A DNA stretch of 64,000 nt from JBOFDK01 sp051646925 (GCA_051646925.1 JBOFDK010000110.1:11171-75170), one strand, 5' to 3'; counted from the stretch's first letter, positions 27,902 through 36,103 are shown. Notes: generated by a model from the sequence alone, not told the origin. Translations and numbers: made by a program.

Positions 27902-27912
27902 TGTTAGATACG

Positions 27913-27941
27913 TTGAAATGATTATGATTATTTGATACTAT
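27913..27941 (+). promoter_or_regulatory. promoter of yhaM
   Basis: TTGAAA (27913-27918), 17-bp spacer, TACTAT (27936-27941), 32 bp before the ATG. Confidence 0.6.
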
Positions 27942-27973
27942 AACAGTATGTCCAAATATAGGAGAATAGAATA

Positions 27974-28912
27974 ATGACGTTAATTGCAGATTTTAAAACA
28001 GACCAAAAAGTTAAAGGCTATTACCTTTGTAAATACAAACAAATTTTAAAAAATAAAAATGGAAAAGAATATTGCACAGTACGGTTACAAGATTGTACAG
28101 GAACTGTTGATGGGAAAATTTGGGCAATGACGCCAAGCATTAAACCTTTTCAAGTAGATGATATATTACGAGTTGAAGGAGATGTAGTGTTATACCAAGA
28201 AAATTTACAGTTTAATATTATGACTGTAGATAAGGCAGAAGAAGGCGAGTGTAAATTAGAAGATTTATTACCACACACGTTAAAAGATGTAAAAATACTA
28301 GAAGAAGAATTAATGGCATTTATAAATAGTGTAGAAAACAGTGCGATTAAAACATTACTAGAAAAAATTTTTTACGAAGAGCAAACATACAAAAATTTTA
28401 TTAAAGCAGGTGCTGCAAAAAGTGTACATCATGCATATTTAGGAGGCCTACTTGAGCATACGGTAAACGTCGCAAAAATAGGTGCAAATATGGCGTCGTT
28501 ATATGATAGAGTTAATAAAGACTTGGTAGTGGCAGGTTGTTTATTACATGATATTGGTAAACTATATGAACTATCAGCTTTTCCTTCAAATGACTATACA
28601 GATGAAGGACAGTTGTTGGGGCATATTATTATAGGATTAGAAAAAATTAATGATGTTGCAAATTCTATAGAAAATTTTCCAAAAGAAGAATTATTAATTT
28701 TAAAACATATAATACTATCTCATCATGGTGAATATGAATATGGTTCGCCAAAACGACCAAAATGCATTGAAGCACTTATAGTACATTTAGCAGATAATTC
28801 AGATTCAAAAGTAAAAATGATAGAAGAAATGTTACAAACAGCAGAACAAACAGATATGTATTTAGGATATAGCAAAATTTTAGGACGAAATATGCGTCAG
28901 GTACAACTATGA
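27974..28912 (+). CDS. yhaM: 3'-5' exoribonuclease YhaM
   Basis: Degrades single-stranded RNA/DNA ends with Mn2+ or Co2+. 312 aa. An N-terminal OB-fold (residues ~8-90, VKGYYLCKYKQ...DCTGTVDGKIW) is followed by an HD domain: HHAYLGGLLEHTVNVA, CLLHDIGKLYEL, ILSHHGEYEYGSP, and the late Asp in VHLADNSDSK. All metal ligands of the HD motif are visible. The stop overlaps the next gene (ATGA). Confidence 0.93.
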   Translation: MTLIADFKTDQKVKGYYLCKYKQILKNKNGKEYCTVRLQDCTGTVDGKIWAMTPSIKPFQVDDILRVEGDVVLYQENLQFNIMTVDKAEEGECKLEDLLPHTLKDVKILEEELMAFINSVENSAIKTLLEKIFYEEQTYKNFIKAGAAKSVHHAYLGGLLEHTVNVAKIGANMASLYDRVNKDLVVAGCLLHDIGKLYELSAFPSNDYTDEGQLLGHIIIGLEKINDVANSIENFPKEELLILKHIILSHHGEYEYGSPKRPKCIEALIVHLADNSDSKVKMIEEMLQTAEQTDMYLGYSKILGRNMRQVQL

Positions 28913-29190
28913 CAAAGGTGAACAAAACGATAGAAAAAATTTCAGCAAATGAAATTAATCGTTATATGTACTGTCCGTATCAATGGTATTACAAAAGACA
29001 TTACGGAAATGCATTTCTTCAAAATGAATATAAAGCACTAGGAATTACAAGTAGTAAACATACAAATAATTTTGTCAAAGGTACAAAATACCATACACAA
29101 TATCATTATCGTTACCATCTAAAAAGGCTTATACAGTGTATAGCATTACTTATTTTGATAGCACTTATTCTAAATAAGGTAATAACATGA
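28909..29190 (+). CDS. N-terminal half of a split Cas4-like (PD-(D/E)XK) protein with a C-terminal membrane helix
   Basis: 93 aa. The first 40 residues contain ISANEINRYMYCPYQWYYKR, which resembles the start of Cas4/Dna2-type nucleases (I-S-x-S-x-[IL]-x-x-[YF]-x-x-C-P), whose Cys is the first ligand of the Fe-S cluster. The C-terminus (about 70-90) is a membrane helix. It overlaps yhaM by 4 bp and the next gene by 4 bp. It has no catalytic residues itself; those are in the next gene. Functional pairing is inferred from sequence order and coupling. Confidence 0.6.
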   Translation: MTKVNKTIEKISANEINRYMYCPYQWYYKRHYGNAFLQNEYKALGITSSKHTNNFVKGTKYHTQYHYRYHLKRLIQCIALLILIALILNKVIT

Positions 29191-29717
29191 ATATGTATAT
29201 AGTACTATTGTTAATATGTATCGCATTAATATATATTATTCGCCCGTCAATTACTGTTCGCCAAAAAGTAGAACGAGGACAGGCATTTTCACAAATAATA
29301 TATACAGATGAGGGCGGTGGAAAACTACTAAGTAATTCTGAACTCGGATTAAGAGGTAAGCCTGATTATATTTTTCAGTCATGGATATCAGGTAGATATA
29401 TTCCTTATGAAATAAAAAGTGGTATATGCCAAGATAATTACCCACATCCAGGCGACATGATGCAACTTGTCGCTTATTTTTTTATTATAGAAGAATGCTA
29501 CGGAAAAAAACCACCTTTTGGAAAACTAGTATATAATAACAAAACATTTAAAATTCGAAATACAAAAAAACATAGAAAAATGCTACTAAGTACGCTACAA
29601 GAAATGAGAGATATGTTAGATGGGAAGTTTACACAAAATGCAATGCCATCATTTGTAAAATGTAAAAATTGTGTATGTCAAAAAACAGTATGTGAATGGT
29701 ATGAAAAAAATAAATAA
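29187..29717 (+). CDS. membrane-tethered Cas4-like PD-(D/E)XK nuclease, catalytic half
   Basis: 176 aa. An N-terminal membrane helix (YIVLLLICIALIYII) is followed by a PD-(D/E)XK core: Asp in LRGKPDYIF, then YEIKSG (Glu-x-Lys), then the MMQLVAYFFIIEE helix with the Q-x-x-x-Y motif typical of Cas4/RecB nucleases. Near the C-terminus, CKNCVCQKTVC offers at least three Cys for a Fe-S cluster. The missing first Cys is in the overlapping upstream gene. No cas1/cas2 or CRISPR array is present, so this is not a CRISPR Cas4. The substrate is unknown. Confidence 0.7.
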   Translation: MNMYIVLLLICIALIYIIRPSITVRQKVERGQAFSQIIYTDEGGGKLLSNSELGLRGKPDYIFQSWISGRYIPYEIKSGICQDNYPHPGDMMQLVAYFFIIEECYGKKPPFGKLVYNNKTFKIRNTKKHRKMLLSTLQEMRDMLDGKFTQNAMPSFVKCKNCVCQKTVCEWYEKNK

Positions 29718-29755
29718 TCAAATTAACTCAAATGATTTAGGAGAAATAAATAAAA

Positions 29756-31114
29756 ATGCTTATAGAAAAAAATAAATGTTATCAATTAGAAATTATAGAT
29801 ATAGGGTCAAATGGAGAAGGTATTGGTAAAATAGATGCTTTTGTTATATTTGTTCCAGATGCAATAATTGGTGATATAGCTAATGTCAAAATTTTAAAAG
29901 TTAAAAAAAATCTAGCATATGGAAAAGTTCAAGAAATAATAAAAGCTTCACCAAATAGAGTTCAGCCTATGTGCGATGTTTCAAAACAATGTGGTGGTTG
30001 CCAATTACAACATATGGATTATCAGGCGCAATTAGATTGGAAACAAAAAAAAGTTTATAATGCAATTACACGTATTGGAGGTATTCAAAATATTGAAGTT
30101 GAACCAACAATAGGTATGGAACATCCAACGCATTATAGAAATAAAGCGCAGTATCCTATAAGAAAAGTAGACGGAAAAGTACAAATTGGTTTTTATGCGA
30201 TGAGAAGCCACCGTGTTATAGATTGGGATACATGTGAAATTCAAGATAAAAGATGCGAAGCAATTATAAAAAAAACACGTGAGTTTTTAGAAGACTACAA
30301 TATAAGCATATATGATGAAGAAAAACATACAGGTCTTGTTAGACATCTAATGATTAAAACAGGGTATTATACAAAAGAAATTATGGTATGCCTTGTAATA
30401 AACGGCGATAAATTACCACAAAGTGATAAATTTATAGAATCTATGAATGAAATAGAAGGAATGACAAGTATAGTATTAAATCATAATACAGCAAAGACAA
30501 ATGTTATATTAGGAAATAAAATTACTGTACTAGATGGAAAAAATTATATTATAGATACGATAGGTGAATTGAAATTTAAAATTTCACCGTTAGCATTTTA
30601 TCAAGTAAATCCAATACAAACAAAAGTACTTTATGACCAAGTACTAAAATTTGCAGATTTAGATAAAGATAAAGTAGTTTGGGATGCATATTGCGGAATA
30701 GGAACAATTTCTTTGTTTTTAGCACAAAAAGCAAAACATGTATATGGCGTTGAAATTATAGAACCAGCTATAGAAAATGCAAATGAAAATGCAGAAATTA
30801 ATAATATACAAAACGCAACATTTTTTGTAGGAAAAGCAGAGGAAGTTATTACACAACAATACAAACAAGGGTTATGCACAGATGTAGTCGTTGTAGATCC
30901 GCCAAGAAAAGGCTGCGATGAAGAATTACTACAAACAATTGTAGAGATGTCACCTAAAAAAATTATTTATGTATCATGTGACCCTGCAACATTAGGTAGA
31001 GATTTAGGTATACTAACAAAACAAGGTTATGAAGTAGAAAATATACAACCAGTTGATTTATTCCCGCACACAACGCACGTGGAGTGCTGTGTGTCGTTAA
31101 AAAAAATTAAATAA
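29756..31114 (+). CDS. rlmD: 23S rRNA (uracil-1939-C5)-methyltransferase
   Basis: 452 aa RumA-type enzyme. An N-terminal TRAM domain (~residues 5-60), Fe-S cluster Cys in MCDVSKQCGGCQLQ, a SAM-binding region (WDAYCGIGTISLFLAQKAKHV), PPRKGCDEE and the catalytic Cys in VSCDPATLGRDL are present. The C-terminus HTTHVECCVSLKKIK looks intact. A mobile island begins 3 bp after its stop codon. The 3' end of this gene is a known insertion hot spot for elements with serine recombinases in streptococci. Confidence 0.95.
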   Translation: MLIEKNKCYQLEIIDIGSNGEGIGKIDAFVIFVPDAIIGDIANVKILKVKKNLAYGKVQEIIKASPNRVQPMCDVSKQCGGCQLQHMDYQAQLDWKQKKVYNAITRIGGIQNIEVEPTIGMEHPTHYRNKAQYPIRKVDGKVQIGFYAMRSHRVIDWDTCEIQDKRCEAIIKKTREFLEDYNISIYDEEKHTGLVRHLMIKTGYYTKEIMVCLVINGDKLPQSDKFIESMNEIEGMTSIVLNHNTAKTNVILGNKITVLDGKNYIIDTIGELKFKISPLAFYQVNPIQTKVLYDQVLKFADLDKDKVVWDAYCGIGTISLFLAQKAKHVYGVEIIEPAIENANENAEINNIQNATFFVGKAEEVITQQYKQGLCTDVVVVDPPRKGCDEELLQTIVEMSPKKIIYVSCDPATLGRDLGILTKQGYEVENIQPVDLFPHTTHVECCVSLKKIK

Positions 31115-31117
31115 AAA

Positions 31118-32596
31118 TCAGTTAGTAAATGAAGGGATGGTAAAGCGGTAGTGGATTGTTGCTTTACCATCTTTGTCAATCACGATTTGATTGACGAATT
31201 GTTGAAGGATTTCAAGATTAAGTTCCGTAATGGTACCGAAACTTGAAATCTTTTTTATTTCTTTTATATAGTTATCTTTACTGAGTCCAGATAGCGATTT
31301 TTCATATTCAAGTAATTGCTCTTTAAGGCTTACAATCTGAGAACTGATACCTTGTGTGAAAGACTGATACTCTTCTTTAGTAATGACATCATTGATCAGA
31401 TGTGAAAGAGCTTTGTTCTTTTGTTCATTCAACTTTTCAATCTCTGCATGGCAAGACTCCATTTGTTCATTTAAGCGTTTAGCAGAAGTAAGTAAGGTAT
31501 CTTCAGCCTGTTGCAGCTGATTTGGATTAGAGCCTTGTTTGATAAACTTATTGATATCATCGAGGACAAAGTTTGTTAAGGTCTGTTCCCTTACGAGATG
31601 ACTAGAACAGGCAGTATTACCACGTCTATCATAGGCTCCGCACACATAACCTTTACTATTAGCACGGTAGTGGAAGCCTTTACTACAGTCTGCACAAACT
31701 AATATGCCTGAAAATAGATGTGGATTAGGTCCAGGGGCTCGTTTAGTTCTCTTTTTGAGCCTATCTTGAACCGTATAGAAGAGCTCTTCGTCAATAATGG
31801 CCTCATGGGTATTCTCGATAATAACATAGTTCTCAGGTGCAATTCGCTGACGTGCTTTTGAAGTCACACTTACAGTGGTTTCTCTGCCTTGCACAAGATG
31901 GCCTAGATAGTGATGATTATGTAATATAAGGCGAATGGTAGAATCATGCCACACGGTTGAGGCATTTACCTTACTAGCTACTTGGGCAGGAGTAGGAATA
32001 CCTTCACGGGTTAATTCGTTTGCAATACGAGTTTGGCCTTTTCCAGATAGATAATCTTTAAAGATACGAATAACAATACTTTTACAAAAGTCATCTCGGA
32101 TTTGAAGCTGGCCATCTACGACAATATAGCCATACGGAGGAACAGACCCTTTGAACTCACCACGCCTAATTTTATTGGTGAGGGAGTGCTTAACACGTTC
32201 TGATATACGCTGAGACTCTTGCTCATATAACCAAGCGTAGAGGCCAAACATACTTCGATTCCCTTCAAGTGTATTGATAGCATTATCCAAAGTTACTATA
32301 TCGATTTTATTATTCTCAGCAAGGTTTTTAATCCGATAAGAGAGTTCACCATTTCTCGCAAGTCTGGAAAGTTCCTTGGCGAGTATAATGTCAAATTTCT
32401 TTTGTTCCATATCTGCTATCAAACGATTAAGGTTCTCCCTGTTGGAGGTTGTTCCCGACTCTACATCTACGTAGAAGTCATAGAGCTCCCAGTTACGTTC
32501 TTGAATATAATTAATAAAAAGTTCCCTTTGATTTGTAAGGGAACTTTTTTGTTCTTCTTTATCTGTACTCACACGAGTATAAATTGCACATTTCAT
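31118..32596 (-). CDS. large serine recombinase (site-specific integrase)
   Basis: Catalyses integration/excision through a Ser-DNA link. 492 aa. The resolvase domain (~1-145) has catalytic Ser10 in YTRVSTDKEEQ and the SRLARNGE Arg motif. A recombinase domain (~155-260), a zinc ribbon with Cys in CADCSKGFHY and a later C-x-n-C pair (~285-330), and a coiled coil (~350-430) follow. It lies at the very left end of the island, with its 3' end against rlmD. An AAGGAG ribosome binding site lies inside an inverted repeat (ACATCTC/GAGATGT, 32606-32633). Full length, no damage seen. Confidence 0.95.
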   Translation of the reverse strand: MKCAIYTRVSTDKEEQKSSLTNQRELFINYIQERNWELYDFYVDVESGTTSNRENLNRLIADMEQKKFDIILAKELSRLARNGELSYRIKNLAENNKIDIVTLDNAINTLEGNRSMFGLYAWLYEQESQRISERVKHSLTNKIRRGEFKGSVPPYGYIVVDGQLQIRDDFCKSIVIRIFKDYLSGKGQTRIANELTREGIPTPAQVASKVNASTVWHDSTIRLILHNHHYLGHLVQGRETTVSVTSKARQRIAPENYVIIENTHEAIIDEELFYTVQDRLKKRTKRAPGPNPHLFSGILVCADCSKGFHYRANSKGYVCGAYDRRGNTACSSHLVREQTLTNFVLDDINKFIKQGSNPNQLQQAEDTLLTSAKRLNEQMESCHAEIEKLNEQKNKALSHLINDVITKEEYQSFTQGISSQIVSLKEQLLEYEKSLSGLSKDNYIKEIKKISSFGTITELNLEILQQFVNQIVIDKDGKATIHYRFTIPSFTN

Positions 32597-32605
32597 ATGT
32601 TTTTA

Positions 32606-32643
32606 CATCTCCTTTTCATAAATAGAGATGTAGTTTGTTTACC
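32606..32643 (-). promoter_or_regulatory. recombinase 5' leader: SD-containing inverted repeat plus a 17-bp motif shared with the island repeats
   Basis: On the minus strand GGTAAACAAACTACATC (32643-32627) is the same sequence found at the left end of R3 (16 of 17) and R5 (16), and in near-identical form in R2 and R4. It overlaps the inverted repeat ACATCTC...GAGATGT, whose right arm holds the GGAG of the recombinase ribosome binding site. A role as crossover site, operator or leftover promoter fragment is possible. Confidence 0.6.
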
Positions 32644-32676
32644 TATGAATTATTATAAATACTTTGAATTCATAAG

Positions 32677-32958
32677 TCAAATTCCTAAAGCAAGTAACTC
32701 AAATTTAGTGTTCAAGTAAAGATGGGATGCTTTATATACTAGGCTATCGGCATTAATAAACTTCCTATTATGATCGTAAGAGTTAGCCCAATTTTCAGGG
32801 TTAGTAAATTGGGTTGAAATCTTGAGAAGTACATAATCATTAGGAGTTGATTTCATGATGTAAGGAGCAAAAGAAACGATATCCTCTAATTGTTGGACAA
32901 GTATAAATGACATTAAAAGAGCTAGTAAGAGCCTGTTGAGATAAGATAGAGTCGACAT
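32677..32958 (-). CDS. small hypothetical protein upstream of the recombinase (93 aa)
   Basis: I do not recognise it. It begins STLSYLNRLLLALLMSFILV, which could be a signal peptide or membrane anchor, followed by ~70 soluble residues with no known motif. It lies 80 bp upstream of the recombinase gene on the same strand. No convincing ribosome binding site precedes its ATG, so it may be spurious. Confidence 0.35.
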   Translation of the reverse strand: MSTLSYLNRLLLALLMSFILVQQLEDIVSFAPYIMKSTPNDYVLLKISTQFTNPENWANSYDHNRKFINADSLVYKASHLYLNTKFELLALGI

Positions 32959-32999
32959 TTTGCTTATGTGTAATATAGTATTAGGTTAGAACAAGAAAA

Positions 33000-33046
33000 C
33001 CTCCTTGTATAAGTGTTAAGAGACACTTTATAGCGGTAACAGGAGG
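33000..33046 (+). promoter_or_regulatory. hairpin that would mask the ribosome binding site of the 78-aa gene
   Basis: CCTCCT (33000-33005) can pair with AGGAGG (33041-33046). Between them TATAAGTGT and ACACTTTATA form an inner stem. The AGGAGG is the ribosome binding site for the ORF at 33059, so folding would hide it. Alternatively the structure is a weak minus-strand terminator. Confidence 0.45.
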
Positions 33047-33058
33047 AAGGGCGTAGTT

Positions 33059-33295
33059 ATGAAAAATAATACGATTTTTGATATAAGTGTAGACGGTTTT
33101 GAGGCAAAGATACATTGGAGTTATGACGACAATGTATACGTAGGGCATTTAATCCTAAAAAATCAACAACATAGTGTGTGTTTTAGTTCGATTGATATAG
33201 AGGGAGTAAAAGGATCGATGCAAGAGGCAATAGAGTGCTACTTAGAAAATCTCGAGGAATTTGGTGAGGACGGGAAAATTTTAATTGCACTTTAA
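33059..33295 (+). CDS. small hypothetical protein, distantly HicB-like
   Basis: 78 aa with a clear AGGAGGAAGGG upstream. The pattern of strands (ISVDGFEAKIHWSYDDNVYVGHLIL) followed by a helix (SMQEAIECYLENLEEFG) resembles the partial RNase-H fold of HicB antitoxins, but the P-D-x-P-G signature is missing and no hicA is adjacent. Function unknown; the HicB comparison is weak. Confidence 0.5.
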   Translation: MKNNTIFDISVDGFEAKIHWSYDDNVYVGHLILKNQQHSVCFSSIDIEGVKGSMQEAIECYLENLEEFGEDGKILIAL

Positions 33296-33415
33296 ATAAT
33301 TTGATTTGGACTTACTAAAGATGAGATAAAAGTTAACTCAGCAACAAGGGCTAAAGATTATATATAAACTTGCAAGGAAGAATAAGGTTGTTACGAAATC
33401 TGGAGGGGGAGTATC

Positions 33416-34522
33416 ATGGGACTATTTGATTTATTTAAGAAAAAAGATAAATCTGTTCAAACACCAAAAGTAGAAAGTATAAAACAGGTAGTACCAGAGG
33501 ATGAAAAGAAATACTATCAGTCGGATTCATACTATACAGATACTGTAGCTAAAGGAACTATTTTTGAGCGGAAGGTTGTATCTTTTGAAGATAGAAAGAA
33601 AACTGCAATCCCATCTAATAAGGGACTTTATCCAGCTGAAATTTTATTATTAGAGTACTGCTCTAAGGGAAATTATCCTAGACCTAAAAATGGTTATCCT
33701 AGATTTTGGTGGTTTGAGTATGGTATTTGGGATGTAGGAATTGTACTTAAAAGTTTGGAAGATAGAGGCTATATTATTTTTGAATCTGCTCAAAAATCTG
33801 TCAAAAATCTTACAGTACAGCAGTTAAAGGAATTGCTCATAGCACATGGACAACCTACTTCAGGAAAGAAGGCTGAACTCGTTGAGCGTGTAGTTGAGGT
33901 AGTGACAGAAAATGTTTTGATTGAAGCAGGGGTTCAAAGGAAATATGCTCTGACAGAACTTGGTAAGCAGGAATTAAGTGAACATGCATATATTGCTTAT
34001 ATGCATACTACTCCTAACAAGACAACAGAAGATAATCGTTTTGGGATGACTTTTAATGTATGGAGCATTAATAAGCTGCTCGGTACAGGAGATAAGTCTA
34101 ACTGGAAGACCACTGTTGAAGAGGAAGAACGAAAAATGAATAAAGAAACATCGGATAAAAATGATGCTTTCATGAAGGATTTGAATAAGATTGACTCAGA
34201 AGGATACAAGGCATTAAAGACTCAGGATCAGCAGATTGCAGCTGTGCAGAAAGCAAGGGATAAGTACAGTGAAGATAAAGATCTAGAGGCATATATTGCT
34301 TTTTGGGAAATGATATGGGCAAATGGTGGTTTAAAGTTTGAAGGTGCTAGGTGGCATTTTGAACTTGCAGATTTGTATATTAAAGCAAAGCAATATGATG
34401 ATGCTCTTGCTTTTGTAACAAAGATTAAGAAGACAAAAGCAACATATGCTTATAAGTCAGATACTTATATAGAGAAGATTGAGGAATTAAAAGCAAAGCA
34501 AGCTGCAAAAAACAATAAGTAA
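33416..34522 (+). CDS. SAP-domain protein of unknown function
   Basis: 368 aa with GGAGGGGGA before the ATG. A charged N-terminus (GLFDLFKKKDK) leads to a domain of ~100 residues (GLYPAEILLLEYCSKGNYPRPKNGYP), then a SAP helix-extension-helix (NLTVQQLKELLIAHGQPTSGKKAELVERV, ~140-168), a motif used for DNA binding. The last ~90 residues form TPR-like helices (FEGARWHFELADLYIKAKQYDDALAFV). Similar proteins occur in Gram-positive mobile elements; the role is unknown. Confidence 0.75.
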   Translation: MGLFDLFKKKDKSVQTPKVESIKQVVPEDEKKYYQSDSYYTDTVAKGTIFERKVVSFEDRKKTAIPSNKGLYPAEILLLEYCSKGNYPRPKNGYPRFWWFEYGIWDVGIVLKSLEDRGYIIFESAQKSVKNLTVQQLKELLIAHGQPTSGKKAELVERVVEVVTENVLIEAGVQRKYALTELGKQELSEHAYIAYMHTTPNKTTEDNRFGMTFNVWSINKLLGTGDKSNWKTTVEEEERKMNKETSDKNDAFMKDLNKIDSEGYKALKTQDQQIAAVQKARDKYSEDKDLEAYIAFWEMIWANGGLKFEGARWHFELADLYIKAKQYDDALAFVTKIKKTKATYAYKSDTYIEKIEELKAKQAAKNNK

Positions 34523-34536
34523 AGGAGGTATTAATT

Positions 34537-34975
34537 ATGATGAATATTTCTCAGATAGTCATCAAGGGTACATTAGGGTATTGTTGTGTGGATGAAGCCT
34601 ACTCTGATAAGGTTACAGTAACAGGACAGAGCGTAGCCTGTGAATATCATCCTAGTTTTGAAATCTACAAGAAATACAGAAGAGGCTTAAAATCGTTTAA
34701 TGCAAAATAGGGTGGACTCACTTGGATATTGAGCGATTAGGAATCTATCGTAATGACGTAATAAGTTTCACAGTAAAAAATCATATGTTCATAGACTTCA
34801 ATTATGAAACACCTTTTTATGCCAATTTACTTCAGGGATATGAGCAAATTAATGATGTATTAACGGGTTGAGTTGAAGTTATAGTAGGTTCGGATACACA
34901 TAACATAGAACAAGATTGGTGGCAAAGTATAGTGGCATGCCATAACTACTTAAAGGACAGATGTGAAAAAATATA
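34537..34975 (+). pseudogene. broken small gene following the SAP-domain gene
   Basis: A strong AGGAGG and ATG open 57 codons (MMNISQIVIKGTLGYCCVDE...) ending at TAG 34708-34710. In another frame from 34713 the text continues as WTHLDIERLGIYRNDVISF...DVLTG, stops at a TGA near 34869, then goes on as VEVIVGSDTHNIEQDWWQSI to TAG near 34975. One frameshift plus one nonsense change in a single original gene is the simplest reading. I do not recognise the family. The stretch 34976-35118 shows nothing. Confidence 0.6.
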
Positions 34976-35118
34976 GATTATTATTAAATAATAGAGTAGA
35001 TTAGAGGACTAACTGGAGAATGAAACAGTGATGGAAGAAAAGTAGGGGCTGTTGGAGCATTAAAAACATGCTACGGTATAGTTAATGAGTATATACATAA
35101 GCGACACAGTTATAAATA

Positions 35119-35412
35119 ATGAAATTTAGAAAAGAGACGGATAAAGAAAAGCAATTACTACACGAGCTTAAAGAGCAAGGCTGTGATATTGATATATGGT
35201 TGCTATTTTTAAAATATCTTTTGGATAGAGAAGTAACTGAAGATGCAATGGGGGATTTTGCTCTTCAGTATACGGAATTGAATGAAGAAGAGAAATGGGA
35301 AGTGGTTCAAGAACTGAATCAGGACTATATCAGAGGATTAGATACTTGGGTTAAATTTTTGAGTGGGATTAAATTTATCTTCGAAGAGTACTATGCGAAA
35401 AGAAGCAAATAA
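35119..35412 (+). CDS. small hypothetical helical protein (97 aa)
   Basis: Mostly helical and acidic (EKQLLHELKEQGCDIDIWLLFLKYLLDRE...), with many Trp/Phe/Tyr. No known motif. The ribosome binding site is weak, so the start is uncertain. It lies in a run of decayed small genes in the mobile island and may itself be a remnant. Confidence 0.45.
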   Translation: MKFRKETDKEKQLLHELKEQGCDIDIWLLFLKYLLDREVTEDAMGDFALQYTELNEEEKWEVVQELNQDYIRGLDTWVKFLSGIKFIFEEYYAKRSK

Positions 35413-35566
35413 CACGTAGTTATAAAAATAGATGAACTTAGAGGATCAGGAGATTACAACTCCTCAAAAGCACCTCCTTTGAGAGGTATTTAAGAAAAAA
35501 TAGTCCTAAAATTAACAAAAAAGTTCGTGAAATAGAGAGTACCTTTCGTAAACTCTTATGTGGTAG

Positions 35567-35590
35567 TATAATACTATATAAGGAGAAGAA
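35567..35590 (+). promoter_or_regulatory. -10 element and ribosome binding site before a two-gene unit
   Basis: TATAAT at 35567-35572, then AAGGAGAAG at 35581-35589 before ATG 35592. The -35 (around 35544) is poor. Confidence 0.45.
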
Positions 35591-35591
35591 G

Positions 35592-35759
35592 ATGAACGAT
35601 AGAAGTAAGAACAAGGAATCTTTACAAATAGCTAAAGAATTGTTAGACGATGAAACAAGAGCATATTTAAAAGCATGGGTAGACGCTTTTTCAGAAGTGC
35701 ACGAACACGAAGAGTCGAAACAAATAGCAGATAATAAGTTAAAGGATACATTAAAATGA
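35592..35759 (+). CDS. small hypothetical protein (55 aa), first of a coupled pair
   Basis: An ATG 2 bp after AAGGAGAAG encodes 55 residues (MNDRSKNKESLQIAKELLDD...), highly charged and helical. The stop overlaps the next start (ATGA at 35756-35759). Small charged protein plus partner is the layout of many toxin-antitoxin-like or element-maintenance pairs, but no family is recognised. Confidence 0.55.
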   Translation: MNDRSKNKESLQIAKELLDDETRAYLKAWVDAFSEVHEHEESKQIADNKLKDTLK

Positions 35760-35965
35760 CAATAGAAGGTAGACTTGAAAAGCATGGGAATAGATTTTAC
35801 ATAGGGGACATTGATTTAGCAGATCAGATGTCAGCCGAGAGGTATATTGAAGGATTAAAAATATGGGAACAGGGTAAAATTATAAAAACATCAACTGGAT
35901 ATGCATTCTTAAATTGCAGCCAATTAACGTTGGAGGAAGGCATGTTGATCAAAATAGGAGGTTGA
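35756..35965 (+). CDS. small DUF5348-like protein (69 aa)
   Basis: MTIEGRLEKHGNRFYIGDIDL...IEGLKIWEQGKIIKTSTGYAFL...GMLIKIGG has the strand-rich layout of the small DUF5348 family found in Gram-positive mobile elements. The assignment is tentative. It is translationally coupled to the 55-aa gene. The IS200 relic begins only about 15 bp downstream. Confidence 0.55.
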   Translation: MTIEGRLEKHGNRFYIGDIDLADQMSAERYIEGLKIWEQGKIIKTSTGYAFLNCSQLTLEEGMLIKIGG

Positions 35966-35979
35966 ATGAATGGCAATCT

Positions 35980-36003
35980 TAACCCCTCAGCTAGGCTGGG
36001 GAA
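35980..36003 (+). repeat. left-end hairpin of the IS200 relic
   Basis: CCCCTCAGC-TAG-GCTGGGG, with one unpaired T, is the subterminal hairpin that Y1 transposases recognise. Confidence 0.6.
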
Positions 36004-36103
36004 AATAGAGTAAACAGTAGTGTTACTTCGATTAGAATAAAGCCTCCTAGCTTGGAATGATAATGGTGTCGTAAGCCATATCAAAACCTATCAGGGGGTT
36101 CTA

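Noticed and set aside
28909..29717. CRISPR-associated Cas4
   Set aside because: No cas1, cas2, effector gene or repeat array anywhere in the window; the neighbours are RNA-processing housekeeping genes.
35438..35785. 115-codon minus-strand frame opposite the small paired genes
   Set aside because: It is antisense to the ribosome-binding-site-equipped 55-aa and 69-aa genes and is rich in Ser/Leu/Phe, typical of a shadow frame.
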